From Emydura subglobosa (Eukaryota > Chordata > Testudines > Chelidae): a DNA stretch of 64,000 nucleotides. This document shows positions 37,351 through 48,402 of the stretch, one piece after another. The DNA lies in assembly GCA_007922225.1 (NCBI GenBank), contig ML679961.1, positions 6,059,702-6,123,701 of the forward strand. Direction: 5' to 3'. The notes beneath the pieces were generated by a model. The model did no database searches and was not told where the DNA came from. It worked only from the letters and a program-made list of their open reading frames with translations. The translations under genes and the position numbers were made by a program. Positions within the stretch are counted from its first letter, which is position 1. Each line of letters opens with the position of its first letter.

Positions 37351-37589
37351 GCAGTTGGAATAAACAAACTGACTTCGATGGAGTTAGGCCCATGTACACC
37401 AGCAGAGGATCCGTCCCACGGGCTTTGTGGCATTTTGAACAGATGGCCTTTGAATGATAAAAGAGGGACTTTATCCATCCGTGTCAGGGCTCAGTCTGCC
37501 TTGGCTGGTAGGATGAAGGCTGGGACCACAAATGAGAAGAATGTGGGGGAAAACCCCAAAACTCAACAACTTGCATTGGCTGGTCTTTG

Positions 37590-37652
37590 TCACACAGGGA
37601 CGACCTGTAGAGGTCCCGTCCAGCCCTACACGTCTATGATTCCACGATCAAC
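37590..37652 (+). mobile_element. CR1 3'-terminal fragment
   Basis: 'agaggtcccgtccagcccta' followed by 'tctatgattcc' is the last part of a CR1, in the plus orientation. Confidence 0.7.
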
Positions 37653-38719
37653 GATAAGGGAGCAAAAAAAGGGGTTGAGTGACAATTTCTCCTCGATGGC
37701 CAACCCACCACGAACTCGGCTTTTGTTTCTCCTGCCAGAAAGCCTGCGGATCTCCGGCTTTTTTTTAATGAGACCTATTTTCCTAGCTCTGGTTGGTTGG
37801 ATATGGTGAATTGCTCTCATTTGTATGCGAGGACCAATGTGCCTCTAGTGAGAAGTGGAGCTGGTGTCAAATGGCTGAGAAATTTTGTCTTTGCAAGCAT
37901 TTGCGTACATAAAAAATGCCTCTCCGTGAGAGGAGCCTGCCTCTCCTTTCCCTGAAAAGTCGGGGCCGGAATGAAAAATGTTTTGCTTTTTCATTCCTCT
38001 GCAAAAAGGTGGTGCTTTTTGGGGTGGGGGGAGCAGCTCATAGGCACACTGTGTTGTTTCTTAGTACAGCTGTAGGTTAAAGTCTGTCACTACCTAGAAG
38101 TCCACTGACCCTTTTCTAAAGGCTAGATTTGAGCCTTTAAAATCAGCCTGGAGTGAGGAGTGGCACAGACAACTCTGCCCCAGAAAGCAATGATTCCTCT
38201 TTGCTCCGACAGCCAGGGGAGAGGACGTGAATTACTGCACCCCCTGAACGAGCCAAAGAGCAGGATCAGGGATCTGATCCAGATTGGATAAGCAAAGGCG
38301 TGGGATGGGGGGACGGTCTTTGCTCCATCACCTGACTGAATAGGTGACGGGTATCAGTTCTTTGACAGGAGACTCATTTGGGTTCTCATTGCCCTTACTT
38401 AGAGATCTTCTGTTCTGTCCCTAGCGACGAAGTGAACCCTTCATGTTCTTGAATGTGAACAGGCCAAACCGAGGAGGCGTCTCGTTCCACTTTCTAAAAC
38501 ACACCACCAAAGCGACGCGCTGAATCTCTCTGTGGAGAGGGCAGACATGAAGGGGAGCTCCCTTTCGTAAACGCTTCGTAAAGGCGCTGCCTCCAAGAAG
38601 TGTTTGCAACCGTTCGTCATGAACCTGGAACCTGCTTGAACTGCGACCAGGTTGGAGCTTCGCCGTCTTCTGTGGCGGTAGGGAGCGGGTGTTGGGAGCA
38701 GGCAGGCAGCAAGGGCTGG
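37653..38719. other. Unassigned sequence
   Basis: There is no recognised repeat or gene. The open frames at 38.4-38.8 kb lie on both strands. Confidence 0.3.
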
Positions 38720-38955
38720 CGGACAGGGCACCGGGATGGGAGTCCGGGAGCCGGTTCGACTCCTAGCAGTGGTACTGACCTGCTGTGAGACCTTGCGCTA
38801 CTGGCGCCCCCCTCTGTGCCTCCACTGCCCCTCTGCCTATCTATTTAGATTGTAAGCTCCTCAGGACAGGGACGGGCTCCTGCTGTACATGTGTACAATG
38901 TCCAGCCCTCTGGGGCCTGCAGGTGCTACTGAAACGCAAATAATGATAGCCGTGA
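38720..38955 (+). mobile_element. MIR/CORE-SINE, with intact B box
   Basis: The polymerase III B box GGTTCGACTCC is intact at 38,753-38,763. It is followed by 'ctgacctgctgtgagacctt' (MIR core) and a tail 'agattgtaagctcctcagga' ending in 'gcaaataatgatag'. The A box region upstream is less clear. Confidence 0.8.
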
Positions 38956-39184
38956 AGTTGGAGACCCCCCTGCTGGACTCTCCCCCACACCGGGCCTCCA
39001 GAATCAATATCGGTGCAAGCAAACCCTGGCAGGTTACCATAGGCACAACAGAGGGGAAACTAGGGCCTGAATTGTGGACTCAGAGACACAATCCGGTCTC
39101 TGGTTCCCACCTTGCTGTGGGGAGTGGGGGGAAGTGATCTGGGGCAGCCCACTTCCTGATGCCGCTTCACCCCCCCTCGTTGTT

Positions 39185-39315
39185 ATTATTGATTATGTCT
39201 ATTGCCATAACACCTAGGAGCCCTGGTCATGGACCAGGACCCCCCTGCTCTAGGCGTTGTATGAACAGAGAACGAGAAGATGGTGCCTGCCCCCAGGAGC
39301 CTACAGCAGGAGTAT
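39185..39315 (-). mobile_element. SINE/L2-type tail fragment
   Basis: 'cacctaggagccctggtcat', 'ggaccaggacccccctg' and 'tgcctgcccccaggagcc' are the reverse complement of the tail type seen at 38.8-38.95 kb. Hence two tails of this family lie back to back in opposite orientations. Confidence 0.7.
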
Positions 39316-40155
39316 AAAACAAGAGACAGCTGATGGATGAAACCAGCCCTACGCGGGGAGTGGAAGGAAACGATGTGACGCTAGCGGTCAGCTTGACGGG
39401 CTATGGCCATGGTACACCAGCTGCCCATTTCTTGTAGGCCTCAGGGCAATGGGGAGGTTTAAGGTGGGCTTGCAGGAGGACACGGAGGAAGTTTCGTGGG
39501 AGTTCCTCCCAAGGCGCGGCGCATTTTCCATTCAAGTTCTTCTCTCACCCTCATCACCGCAGCACCCCAGCACCTTCCGGCAGGGCCTGAAGCGGCCCGA
39601 CTAACATCGGCCCCCCCGGAGGTCCTCCTCTCTCAGCCCGTGTGTGCACAGCAGCGGTCGGCATGGGTCGTGTGTCACCAGCCCACACGGGCTTTACCCG
39701 CTGATGGTAGAAACGCCATTGGGCCAAACAAGCAGCGTTTTCAACCAGGGTCTTTGACTTGCCCTGGGCCCAGGCTGTCGAGGGCCTTGAAGAGAAGGGC
39801 CGAGGCCTTGAACTTGACGCTATCCCAGGGGAAGCCGGCAGAGAGAGCAGAGAAGAGGGCTGAGGGGCTGGCGGTAGCCAGCGCTGCTGAGGAGATGCAC
39901 TGCAGCGCTCTGTGCTAGCTGGCGTCTCCCCAGGGCTGACGCTGTCTTGCCCAGGTGTCCTGCAGTGCTGCAGCTGGCAGGGAACGCGGCACGGAGAACG
40001 AGGCCAGGCAGTCAGCCAACGGCCGCTGCCGTGGACGTCGACGGGCAGAGGGCATCTCACAGGAGGCGTTCAGCACTTCCCAGGGTGAGAGGCGCAACCA
40101 GCGTATTCCTAAAGAAACGAGCCCTGAGCTCGCCCTCTCCCTGCCCCATGGTCTC
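39316..40155. other. GC-rich sequence with a possible LINE remnant
   Basis: On the minus strand near 39,845-39,755 one frame reads GFPWDSVKFKASALLFKALD, reminiscent of the C-terminal region of L2-like LINE proteins. It is short and no other part of the element is visible. The longer open frames (140-212 codons, both strands) lie in high-GC DNA and are not supported as genes. Confidence 0.3.
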
Positions 40156-40257
40156 CCCATCCCACCCAGCCCTGAATTCTCTCCCCCCTATTGCCCCACA
40201 CCCAGCCCCATGCTTTCCCCCCCATTGCCCCACACCCAGCCCCATGCTTTCCCCCCC
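40156..40257. repeat. 34-bp tandem repeat, about three units
   Basis: Units 40,190-40,223 and 40,224-40,257 are identical or nearly so ('attgccccacacccagcccc'...). 40,156-40,189 is a diverged first unit. The run explains several long overlapping frames in the area. Confidence 0.85.
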
Positions 40258-42686
40258 ACCACAGATCGACAAGCACCGTCCCTACCAACGCCGGGAACCC
40301 CAGACCCCAGCCTCCTTCCGTGTCTCTGCTTCCCCAGGGAACACGAATAGCCCAGATCCAGTCCACCCAGACTGCTGGCAACTGGGATTGCCGGTGCCCC
40401 CTGCGCTGCTCCTCCCAGGGCTGGGGGTGCCTGGTGCTCACGGGCACCAGAAGGACTTCCCAGGTCGGGGTGGCAGGCAGATGCACGGGATCACAACGCC
40501 ACTCACATTTGTCCCAGCCGCCCCTGTCATGCCAGCCAGGAAGGGGCTCCGTTGTTATGCCACCCAGCTCTGCTCAGGGACCTAGAGGGGCAGGGCTTGG
40601 CCCTCTGGCCCCCACCCTTCCCCACATTGCGCCCCGGCCCAGGGTCAGGCCCTGTTTGTAACGGTGACTGGTGTGAACCAGTAGGGCTGCAGAAGCAGGC
40701 CCCTCTTACCTCACAAGGCATTGCGCTGATCAGTTAATTTAGGCCAAAGAAGCAGTACCTTGCTCCCACTGACTGCAGTGGGGCTAACTCCCAGAATAAC
40801 GTGCGACCCAATGTGGGTAACACTGGCAGCATCCAGCCATAAATAATAATACGGCTCTCTGCAAAAAGCACACCGGTCACCTTGCAGATTAGAGCACAGT
40901 GACTGAAATCTATCAAATTACGTCCGGGTGCCACAAACTAGAAATTTCCCTCTGCATCTCCCGCTGTCCTTTTTATATAGGGCAGATGGCTCTCGCCGTC
41001 GGAAGGCTGGCATTCTCCTGCCACACAAGGGGAATTAAGTGGTTATCAAGCAAGATGGCATTCCACCATTAATATAAATTGTGAACCCCTGAACAGTCTG
41101 GATGCACAATTCTGGAAACCCACGGTGTAAAAACCACAGCTGCAGTTGAGTTTCAGACTCTATAAAGTTTCTGCATAATTAGCTAGGTAATAAGGAAAAT
41201 CCTGGTGGTATTTGTTTTCTCTCAACTGCCAGCTGAACAAACAGAGTGTTGCAAGCAGTTTCTCTTGTGGATTCAGGATACTGGCAAAAAATGAGACAAT
41301 TTTAAAAGATTTCGACTCCAGCCATTAGGGAATGCAGTGCAGTCGTGTGTTCTTTTTTTCATCTCTAGCAAAGGGACAGATGACAGGGCGCTGGTTGATA
41401 ATGATGATGGCTCTTGCAAATTGCTGCTCAAAGCAGATGACGTTCGTATCGCTAACCCCTTTTCCCCAAATACAGTAAAACATTCTATTCAAGCGAACTA
41501 AATTAATGGACTCCTTCCTGGAATATCCAGGCATACTTAATTGGAAAATACTCTTGAGGAATTAGGCCCTATCCCCGTTGGATTTATAGAAGAAAACTAC
41601 TATTTAAATGCATTTTCCTGATTTATTTTTCATTCAAAATTAGCTTGATGGGGCGATTCTGGTTCGGGAGGTCGCGTTTGCTAGAATCTCACAGCCAACT
41701 CTACCGTGGCACGTGGAGCAATAGGATTTCAGAGACCAGAGGTAATTAAGAAAAAAAAAAATAAAGCACAAGGAGGTTAATAAGAGAAGAATTGAGCTGC
41801 TCCTAATGGAAAGTCATTTCTAGGGTCTGATTCTCTCCCCACAGGATCTGAGTAACTCCCGCTGACTTCAAATGGAGTTATTGGTATCTTGCGGGGGGGG
41901 GGAACAATTCATCCCCTGGGTTTCCACAGCACGGCATCCCCAAACCTCTCAAGCAAGACCTCAAGCGGCAACACACTCAACCAATGAAAGGCCAGCTCAG
42001 GAGAGTTACATCATCAATACAAGCGCTCCCTGGCCAATCACAAGCAGGGGCAGGACGCCGTTTCTAAAAGAGGATTTTTCCATCTTAGCCCAGCAGAGCT
42101 CCAGCATAAACCGTGCTTGGCTTCGGCTTGTTACGTTATTAAAGACGTTTTCTCTCCCGACCTGCGGGGCAGGCTGCGTTGGGCGGAACAGAGGTGCACA
42201 GCCCCTGAGAGAGCTCCAGATGGCACTGCTCTTTGACCCGGCACACTGACTTCTGCATCGCCTGGAAGCGTGGTCGCTGCAGCACCCTGTTAGTGGGTGC
42301 AGCACATGCTCCCCTGGGCCCAGGTCTGTACAGCAGCCCAGAGAGATCTGCTGCCATTGACCTGTCCCCTTTGAAGAGGCAGAGTACCGCTGTGGGGCGA
42401 GCCTCATTCAGCCCATTAGCACTGAGAGGTGCCCAAAGAAAACAGCTGTACCCACTGCCACACAGGGAGGGAAGGGGAAAAAGCTTCTTGGGCCCTCCCC
42501 CTTTCCTCCCTGGGTTACTCAAAAGCAGGTAACATTCACTGGGGTGCTTGATGCTGTCGACAGTAAAGACGACCCTGAGTTTCCCATTGGTGCTGTTCGA
42601 CGAGGGAATCCTCTAGCCACCCCTCTGCTGCAGTCCTTCCCCTGACAAAGGAAATTAACCCTGGCAGCGCCTGCACCTGGCTGGAC

Positions 42687-42688
<2 letters not shown>
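40258..42688. other. GC-rich then AT-rich unique sequence
   Basis: 40,258-40,740 is GC-rich with no assignable gene. 40,740-41,770 is AT-rich and repeat-free and could be conserved non-coding DNA. 41,825-41,876 holds a copy of the 'ctgacttcaaatggagtta' small repeat. 41,880-42,688 is moderate GC with open frames on both strands and no domain. Confidence 0.35.

Positions 42689-42723
<35 letters not shown>
42689..42723. repeat. (CA)n microsatellite
   Basis: This is an uninterrupted CA dinucleotide run of about 17 units. The minus-strand Cys-Val open frames are artefacts of it. Confidence 0.95.
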
Positions 42724-42725
<2 letters not shown>

Positions 42726-42789
42726 GCGTGTCTTGGGAGCCATCAGGAAATACACCTGAGCTGACCTATGCAATGGGTCTAACTCAGAG

Positions 42790-43640
42790 GTACGAATTAT
42801 AAACAAGGCACACCCAATACACCCTTAGATTAGCGCTAACACACCTGTCTTTAACCGCTTAGGAAAATACCATCAACCATGAGCCACTGAAATGTCGCAA
42901 GCACTTTAAATCAGCCCCGGGGCGCTTCACCGCTCAGCTCACCGATGCAGCTGGCAGCAGCGCAGTGCACGAAACGGAACCAACTTACATTTACACCGTC
43001 CCCGTTGACCCCACCCCGGCACGCACTCCTCTCACTGTCAGAGTCCTACAGGCAAAGATCTTGAAGCTGGGGCGTGGCACCATGTAGGTCCCGTAAAACA
43101 GTCCAGCCACGGCAGCAAAGGGCAGAGCAACGCTAACGTGGGATCATTCCAAGCCCTCTGAGGATGGGAGCTGTTATGGCCAGAGATCAGGAACCCTGGA
43201 TGGCCAATAAGACCACTCCACCTCTTCTCAGACCCCTCATAGTCTGTCCGCTCTCCCCCAGCCCTTGCGAGCACTTTCCCAAACAAAGCTGCTGGTTACA
43301 CACGCTGCCTTTGCTGCAGGCCAGCCTGAGTCAGGCATTGCCCTCTGAAGCTCCCTGCTTGGCTCGAGGCCCCAGAGGGCGCTCAGCAGCGGCGTCTGGC
43401 TTTCTAGTAGCAGCTCCAAGCTCGGGCCGAGTTCTCCAAAGCTATCTCCACTCCCCTGACCAGCACCCCAGCTCCCGCCAACGTGGAGCCCGGCGCATGT
43501 TCTCCCTAGGAGTGGAAGTCTCTCTCTTCCCCAAGGCTTCATGAGAGCTGCCGGATTGCAGCACCCAGGATCTTCCCGACGGGAAGTTAGGTTCAGAGAC
43601 TCCTCTACGAGCGGGTGCCTACACAGAGTACGTAAGGCTA
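42790..43640. repeat. Dispersed GC-rich repeat, copy 2
   Basis: It is collinear with the start of the window (see 1-960). 'attagcgctaacacacct' at 42,830 matches 'cttagcgttaacacacctt' at about 137, and 'cttccccaaggcttcatgag' near 43,525 matches the block around 830-850. The ZNF143-like core of copy 1 is mutated here. Both strands have long open frames (186 and 126 codons) because of GC content. Confidence 0.6.
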
Positions 43641-46600
43641 TGGCTAGATTGCACCGAGTCCCCCACCTGCGTGCCAGGTTCCCGATTTGAAATTCAGGCG
43701 CTGCTGGCAAGTTGTGATTGGTCACAGAAGTCATAAGACGTTGAGTCTGTTCCCCGACTGGCTGACCAGAACATGAGGAGGAGGAGGCTTGAAGCAACCA
43801 CGGGAGCTCTGAATCTCAGAAAGAGGGAGTAGTCTCCAGGGAAGTCACTGAGAAGCCGGAGCAGAGAGTTTAAGAGAACTGAACCTTTCCTTGCCTGGGG
43901 CAAATTGGACTTGCCTGTGAATCACTCTTTGGAATACTAGGCTAGATTTACTGGCTCGAAGCCCAGTTTAAATGTAATGCTCTGACTTGACCTGCTCACA
44001 AAATAAGCGTTGTGCATACGGCCTCCAGATGTGAAGAGCAGTCAGTTCTTTGTCGCTGTACTGGCCTCTTGCAGCGGATTTAGGGAACCTTAATCTCTCT
44101 GCTGAGTCAGTTTCCCATCCCCTAGAACACATACTTCTTCTACAGTAAAATACACTTGCCTGTGAGCTGGAAATTCACTTTCAATGATCATTTGCGGGAC
44201 TAGAATTTGCCCACAAGAACATAAAAAGGGATGCAATCATGATTAAAGCAAATTCAGTTTTAAATTCAATGCTCAAAAGGAATCCTTTTGCAGTATTGGC
44301 CCAACTCTACTTATTAATACTAAGTAAAATTAATTATACTATTGGAAAAAATGTATATCAAACCAACAGTCTTTTTATTCCTGTTTTTCCCCAGGCCATG
44401 AAAGAATTAATGCAGTCTAATAATGAATCAGCCAGCCGCTTTTAATCTTACAATAGATATATGGCCATTCTAATGCCTCATTCACCATAAAATTTAAAAG
44501 AGACAGCTGATGAACAGAGCGCCCGTTCAGTGCTCATCGTATATCTACGCTGAACTGTTGCACTCCATAGATGGTCATTTAGAAGGCAGGAGAGAGATTT
44601 CACTTTTGCTTCCTTCCTTATTCCACTGAAATTCTCCACGTTCATAGAACACCGCTAGGGCCGCATCTCCAATGCAAGCAGACTTCCTCGGGTGAAATTT
44701 ACCCCTGTGCAAAAGACCAGCAGATGATGGATGAACCATTCAAGTCCTAGGTAAGCCCCTAGGAGGCACAGACTGTGCACTGGTCCCCTGCGCAGGGCTG
44801 AATTGAAGTGCATTCTGGGTGGTCCCTCCCTCCTCATGAAGTAATTAAAACGACTGCGGACAGACCGTTCACTGTGACATGTGTCCCTGCTGCAACGCAC
44901 GCCCATGCTGCCCCCGCTCGCCTCCAGCCCCTTGTCTTCTCTAGTTCTTTTAGTACTTGTATAAGAAAATAACTTGCACCATCCACCGTGCTGTTCACCA
45001 CCACTAAAGAGTCAGTCACGAAAGGAACGAGCAATCAAGCCACCCTGTACAGTAACATTGCTTTTATTCTTACTGTCAGCCCAGACCCCAGCATGGGACT
45101 GTTTTACTAAGGGTCGGTGTAGCCTGAGTCCGGGCTCTGGGACACAGGGACCCAGCCTTGCTAATCCCCCCTTGGAGTGTCCACACTGCAGAGCCGCCCG
45201 CAATCCACACCCACGTCCACGCTGGCGCTGCAGTTGTGCGATGGCGGAGTTAGCAGCAGACCCGAGGAAGGGCCAGCGGGCAGTCGCACTGCCCTGGGAG
45301 CAGAGCAAGGAACGAATTGTGACACAAGCCTCTCCCTGCTTCTCCCCTTGTTCCCGGGGGAAAGCAAGCTGCACAAGTTCTCTTCAGCTGGCATGGATCA
45401 CATCCCCCTTCCAGGCTGCCTGGGCAGTCGTGGTTGGCATCAAGGCCTCCCCCCCTCATGTGGAAATGGCCCCACAGAAGCACCTGCCTTCTAGGCACCT
45501 TCTGCCCCCTTCCCTCCTTATGCGAGCATGTAGGGCAAGCTACAACCTTGCCCTTTTCATTTTAACTTCCCTCTTACACACACAGCTGCAAGGAGACGAG
45601 ATTGCTGAGGAGCTGTTCACGCCGCACGCTTTCCTGAACGTGCAACCGCTCATAAATTAGAGCATCAGCAATTAAAGTACCAATTCAGGGGCTGTGATAA
45701 CATGATCCCTGCCTGATTCCCAAGGCAATAGACGAAACAAAGATCCTCGTGAGTGTAAACTCTGTGTTTGGCCCATCTCTAGAGCAGCAGTTAGCACACG
45801 CACGTACAAACACACACTCATCCATATGGATTCCACAGCATGGATACCCACGTAAGCCCTGCCAGCCAGGCGTGTGCATGAATCTTTTAGTGGGCTCCAG
45901 CGGCAAGATGCATTCTCTCTCATCACATCCAGCCTCAGCGTCTTCAGCGCCGGTTTGCCTCCCCGTGGACCTGCACTAATACAAACCGAAATCAATGGGC
46001 GTTTTGCCGATGTAGGGAGTGAGGGGTCAGGCTCTGGAGGAAGAGGCATGTTGTACGTGCATGCTGTTCTGCTTCCTTTCCTCGCTTCCGCTGCAAGATC
46101 TAAAGAGGCTGGAGGCTTTTTATTATATGCAGAGGCTGAGCCTGCAGACCTGCGGATGGCACGGGGAGCTTTGCCTGTGTGCATAACGACAGGACCTTAC
46201 CTGCTCTATATGCAGAACTTCACAAAGCCATAATTCACGTCTCTCTTTGCAGTGGAAACGTAGTGCTCACCGAAAGATGGCTGCGGCTCTCAGCAGTGTA
46301 ACGCTACGCCGAGCTACCTGCCGGAGTCAGCAAAGGGGTCTCACTTTCCAGCAGTCAGCCAGGCCGGGGAAGAAATTCAGTTGCATGCAGGTTTCTTGGT
46401 CATTTCTCCAGCTCAGTATCTCTGCTGACCATCTCTTTCTGGGTGAGATTCCCCCCCGGCCCTGAAGCCCCGGGAAAGCCCCTGCCCTTCAGGCCTGCAG
46501 AGGACTTTGCAATAGTCCCACAGTGGGAGGCACTGGATCCAGGAAGAGATTTGGCCCTCACAGTTTTGGGGGGGTGAAGGGGGTGTTAGAATTGTCTGAC

Positions 46601-46840
46601 TCTGAAGCCCAGCCCTGCGCCCGCTGAAGGCTCATGGGAGTTTTACCCTGGGCTCCAGCGAGCCAGCATCTGCAGTTTACATGCTGGGCAGGTCAGGGCA
46701 GCACCTGCCCCCAGGGGAAGCTCCGGGGTAAAGTCTCTCCTGGAGTTCCCTGGTGAAGAGAGGAAGTTTGCAGAGGGCCTTTCCCTTAGGACATGACAGC
46801 ATGGCTCCCCCCTCCCAGGAGCCCAGCCAACTCTGCTAGC
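43641..46840. other. Unassigned sequence, no supported gene
   Basis: 44,100-44,640 is AT-rich and repeat-free. 44,880-46,600 is GC-rich with overlapping open frames, the longest 44,974-45,660 (228 codons, plus). That frame starts in sequence with no Kozak-like or domain signal and is shadowed on the minus strand by frames of similar size. I do not call it a gene. Confidence 0.35.
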
Positions 46841-48235
46841 CACTTCAGAGGGCTAGCAGGGCTACAACCCAGCCTCTTCCCTGATCCTTGGGGTGGTTTG
46901 GGACACAAGAACTGGGATCATGCCTGATCACTGCACAGAACAGAGACTCTTCACACATCCTGCCCTTCCCCATCCTGCAAAGACCAGGGAGGATCTTTCC
47001 CAACAAGGCCCATCGAGCAGTTGTTCTTTACACTGCATCCTCATCCTCCCAGTCCTTCTCCATGCACGACTCCCACTACCTTCCAGGGCATTTCTAAGGA
47101 GAGCAGGACTGGGCCCGCTTCCAGTTTGCGCTGGCATAGCCTGTAACCCGATGTACGTGTTCTCCAGCTGAGGGCCACTGTGTGACGGCTGCATTTTCAA
47201 TCCTAGTAAGTGTATGCACTTCCCTGTTTAAACATGCCAGTTCTAAGCTCCCTTTTCCTTATCCTTTTCACGCCGGAGGGACACACTCCCTGGTCTGTAA
47301 TACAGGACTCTTCCATAATCTCCAGAATAATTCCAGGGGGTGTTTTAAGGCTCTTCTTTGCCCTTCGACCTGCTGTTAACCATCTTCTTCATTGTTTTAA
47401 AACCTGCCCTTTTAAAATGCATCTTCACTGCACTACCCTCAGGGGCAGGGTCACCCTCTGGAATGATATAAAGCCTAACTGTGCAGTGATCACCAGCCCC
47501 AACACAGCTCCCACGCATCGGCCTTCTGAACTAGACTCCTAGCACCGTAGCAGGACTAGGTCAAGAGTCACATCCTCTCTTGCCGCTGCCAGACCAAGTT
47601 GCTCTAAGACGATGCTGACAGTACCAATAAACCTCTTCTCCAGACTGCAACCCACGCACCACTCAGCCAGTAATACCCAGGGGATTAAAACCAGTCAGTC
47701 TTTCTTATTGTTCTGGCAACGTCTTTCAACCACTAACATGCTACATCCCGTAGCATTATTGTAATCCGCAGGCTGGCTGGTCCCGTGGTACAGCCGTGCT
47801 AGTATTCTCCAGCCTGTGACTCGTAACTGAACAGAATCCACCCCCGGGTTAATCCTGAGTTGTGAATCTTATCACAAGGTGGGGTCGCCCTATCGTGCAG
47901 GACCCCACCTGTGAATGCCCTTGGGAAGGCTGGGCAAGCAACCATCAGCGTCTACATTTTCTCGTAACGGACTGAACAGACTCACTGTGAAGTGATCTCT
48001 ACCCCACCACGGGCCTCGTGGTCATCTGTTTCAAACAGGGCCGAAAGAGCTAGAGTTAGCCTGGAGCCGCAGTCTGTGGCCATCCTCACGAACTTCATAA
48101 AAAATCAATCAGTCTCCAGGCCAGAGGCTGGTCTATTGCCAGACTGATAAAGACCCAGGAAGCTCAATGTAGTTGGAATTGGTTTGCCAAGATCATTATC
48201 CCTCCTGCACCGCATCTCCCCTAGTCTCTTCAGTG
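46841..48235. other. Unassigned sequence, possible old LINE relic
   Basis: Around 47,540-47,650 the words 'gcaggactaggtcaagagtc' and 'ccagaccaagttgctctaag' are reminiscent of the reverse complement of CR1-like 5' regions. The match is weak. No gene was recognised. Confidence 0.2.
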
Positions 48236-48345
48236 CCTCTCCTTCAGACTCTAAGCTCCTCAGGGCAGGGATGGTCGTTTCTGGTTTGCACCGTGCTGAA
48301 GCCACGGCTGGCACTTTAGCCATTGTCCTCATCTTCCCCATAAAC
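48236..48345 (+). mobile_element. SINE tail-like fragment
   Basis: 'agactctaagctcctcaggg' with 'cagggatgg' matches the tail of the SINE at 38.8 kb. No head is visible. Confidence 0.45.
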
Positions 48346-48367
48346 AGAAGGTTTGAGATAAAACTTT

Positions 48368-48402
48368 AAATAAAAAAAAATAAAAAAATAAAAAAAAAAA
48401 TC
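48368..48402. repeat. A-rich tract
   Basis: This is a run of A with T interruptions ('aaataaaaaaaaataaaaa'), possibly the tail of the preceding SINE-like fragment. Confidence 0.8.

Noticed and set aside
39947..40585. 212-codon plus-strand frame
   Set aside because: It includes the 34-bp tandem repeat and low-complexity Pro/Ser-rich translation. Frames of similar length exist on both strands.
42519..42806. Cys-Val-repeat protein frames
   Set aside because: They are translations of the CA microsatellite.
44974..45660. 228-codon plus-strand frame
   Set aside because: It lies in GC-rich DNA with comparable frames on the minus strand, and shows no domain, signal peptide or repeat structure.
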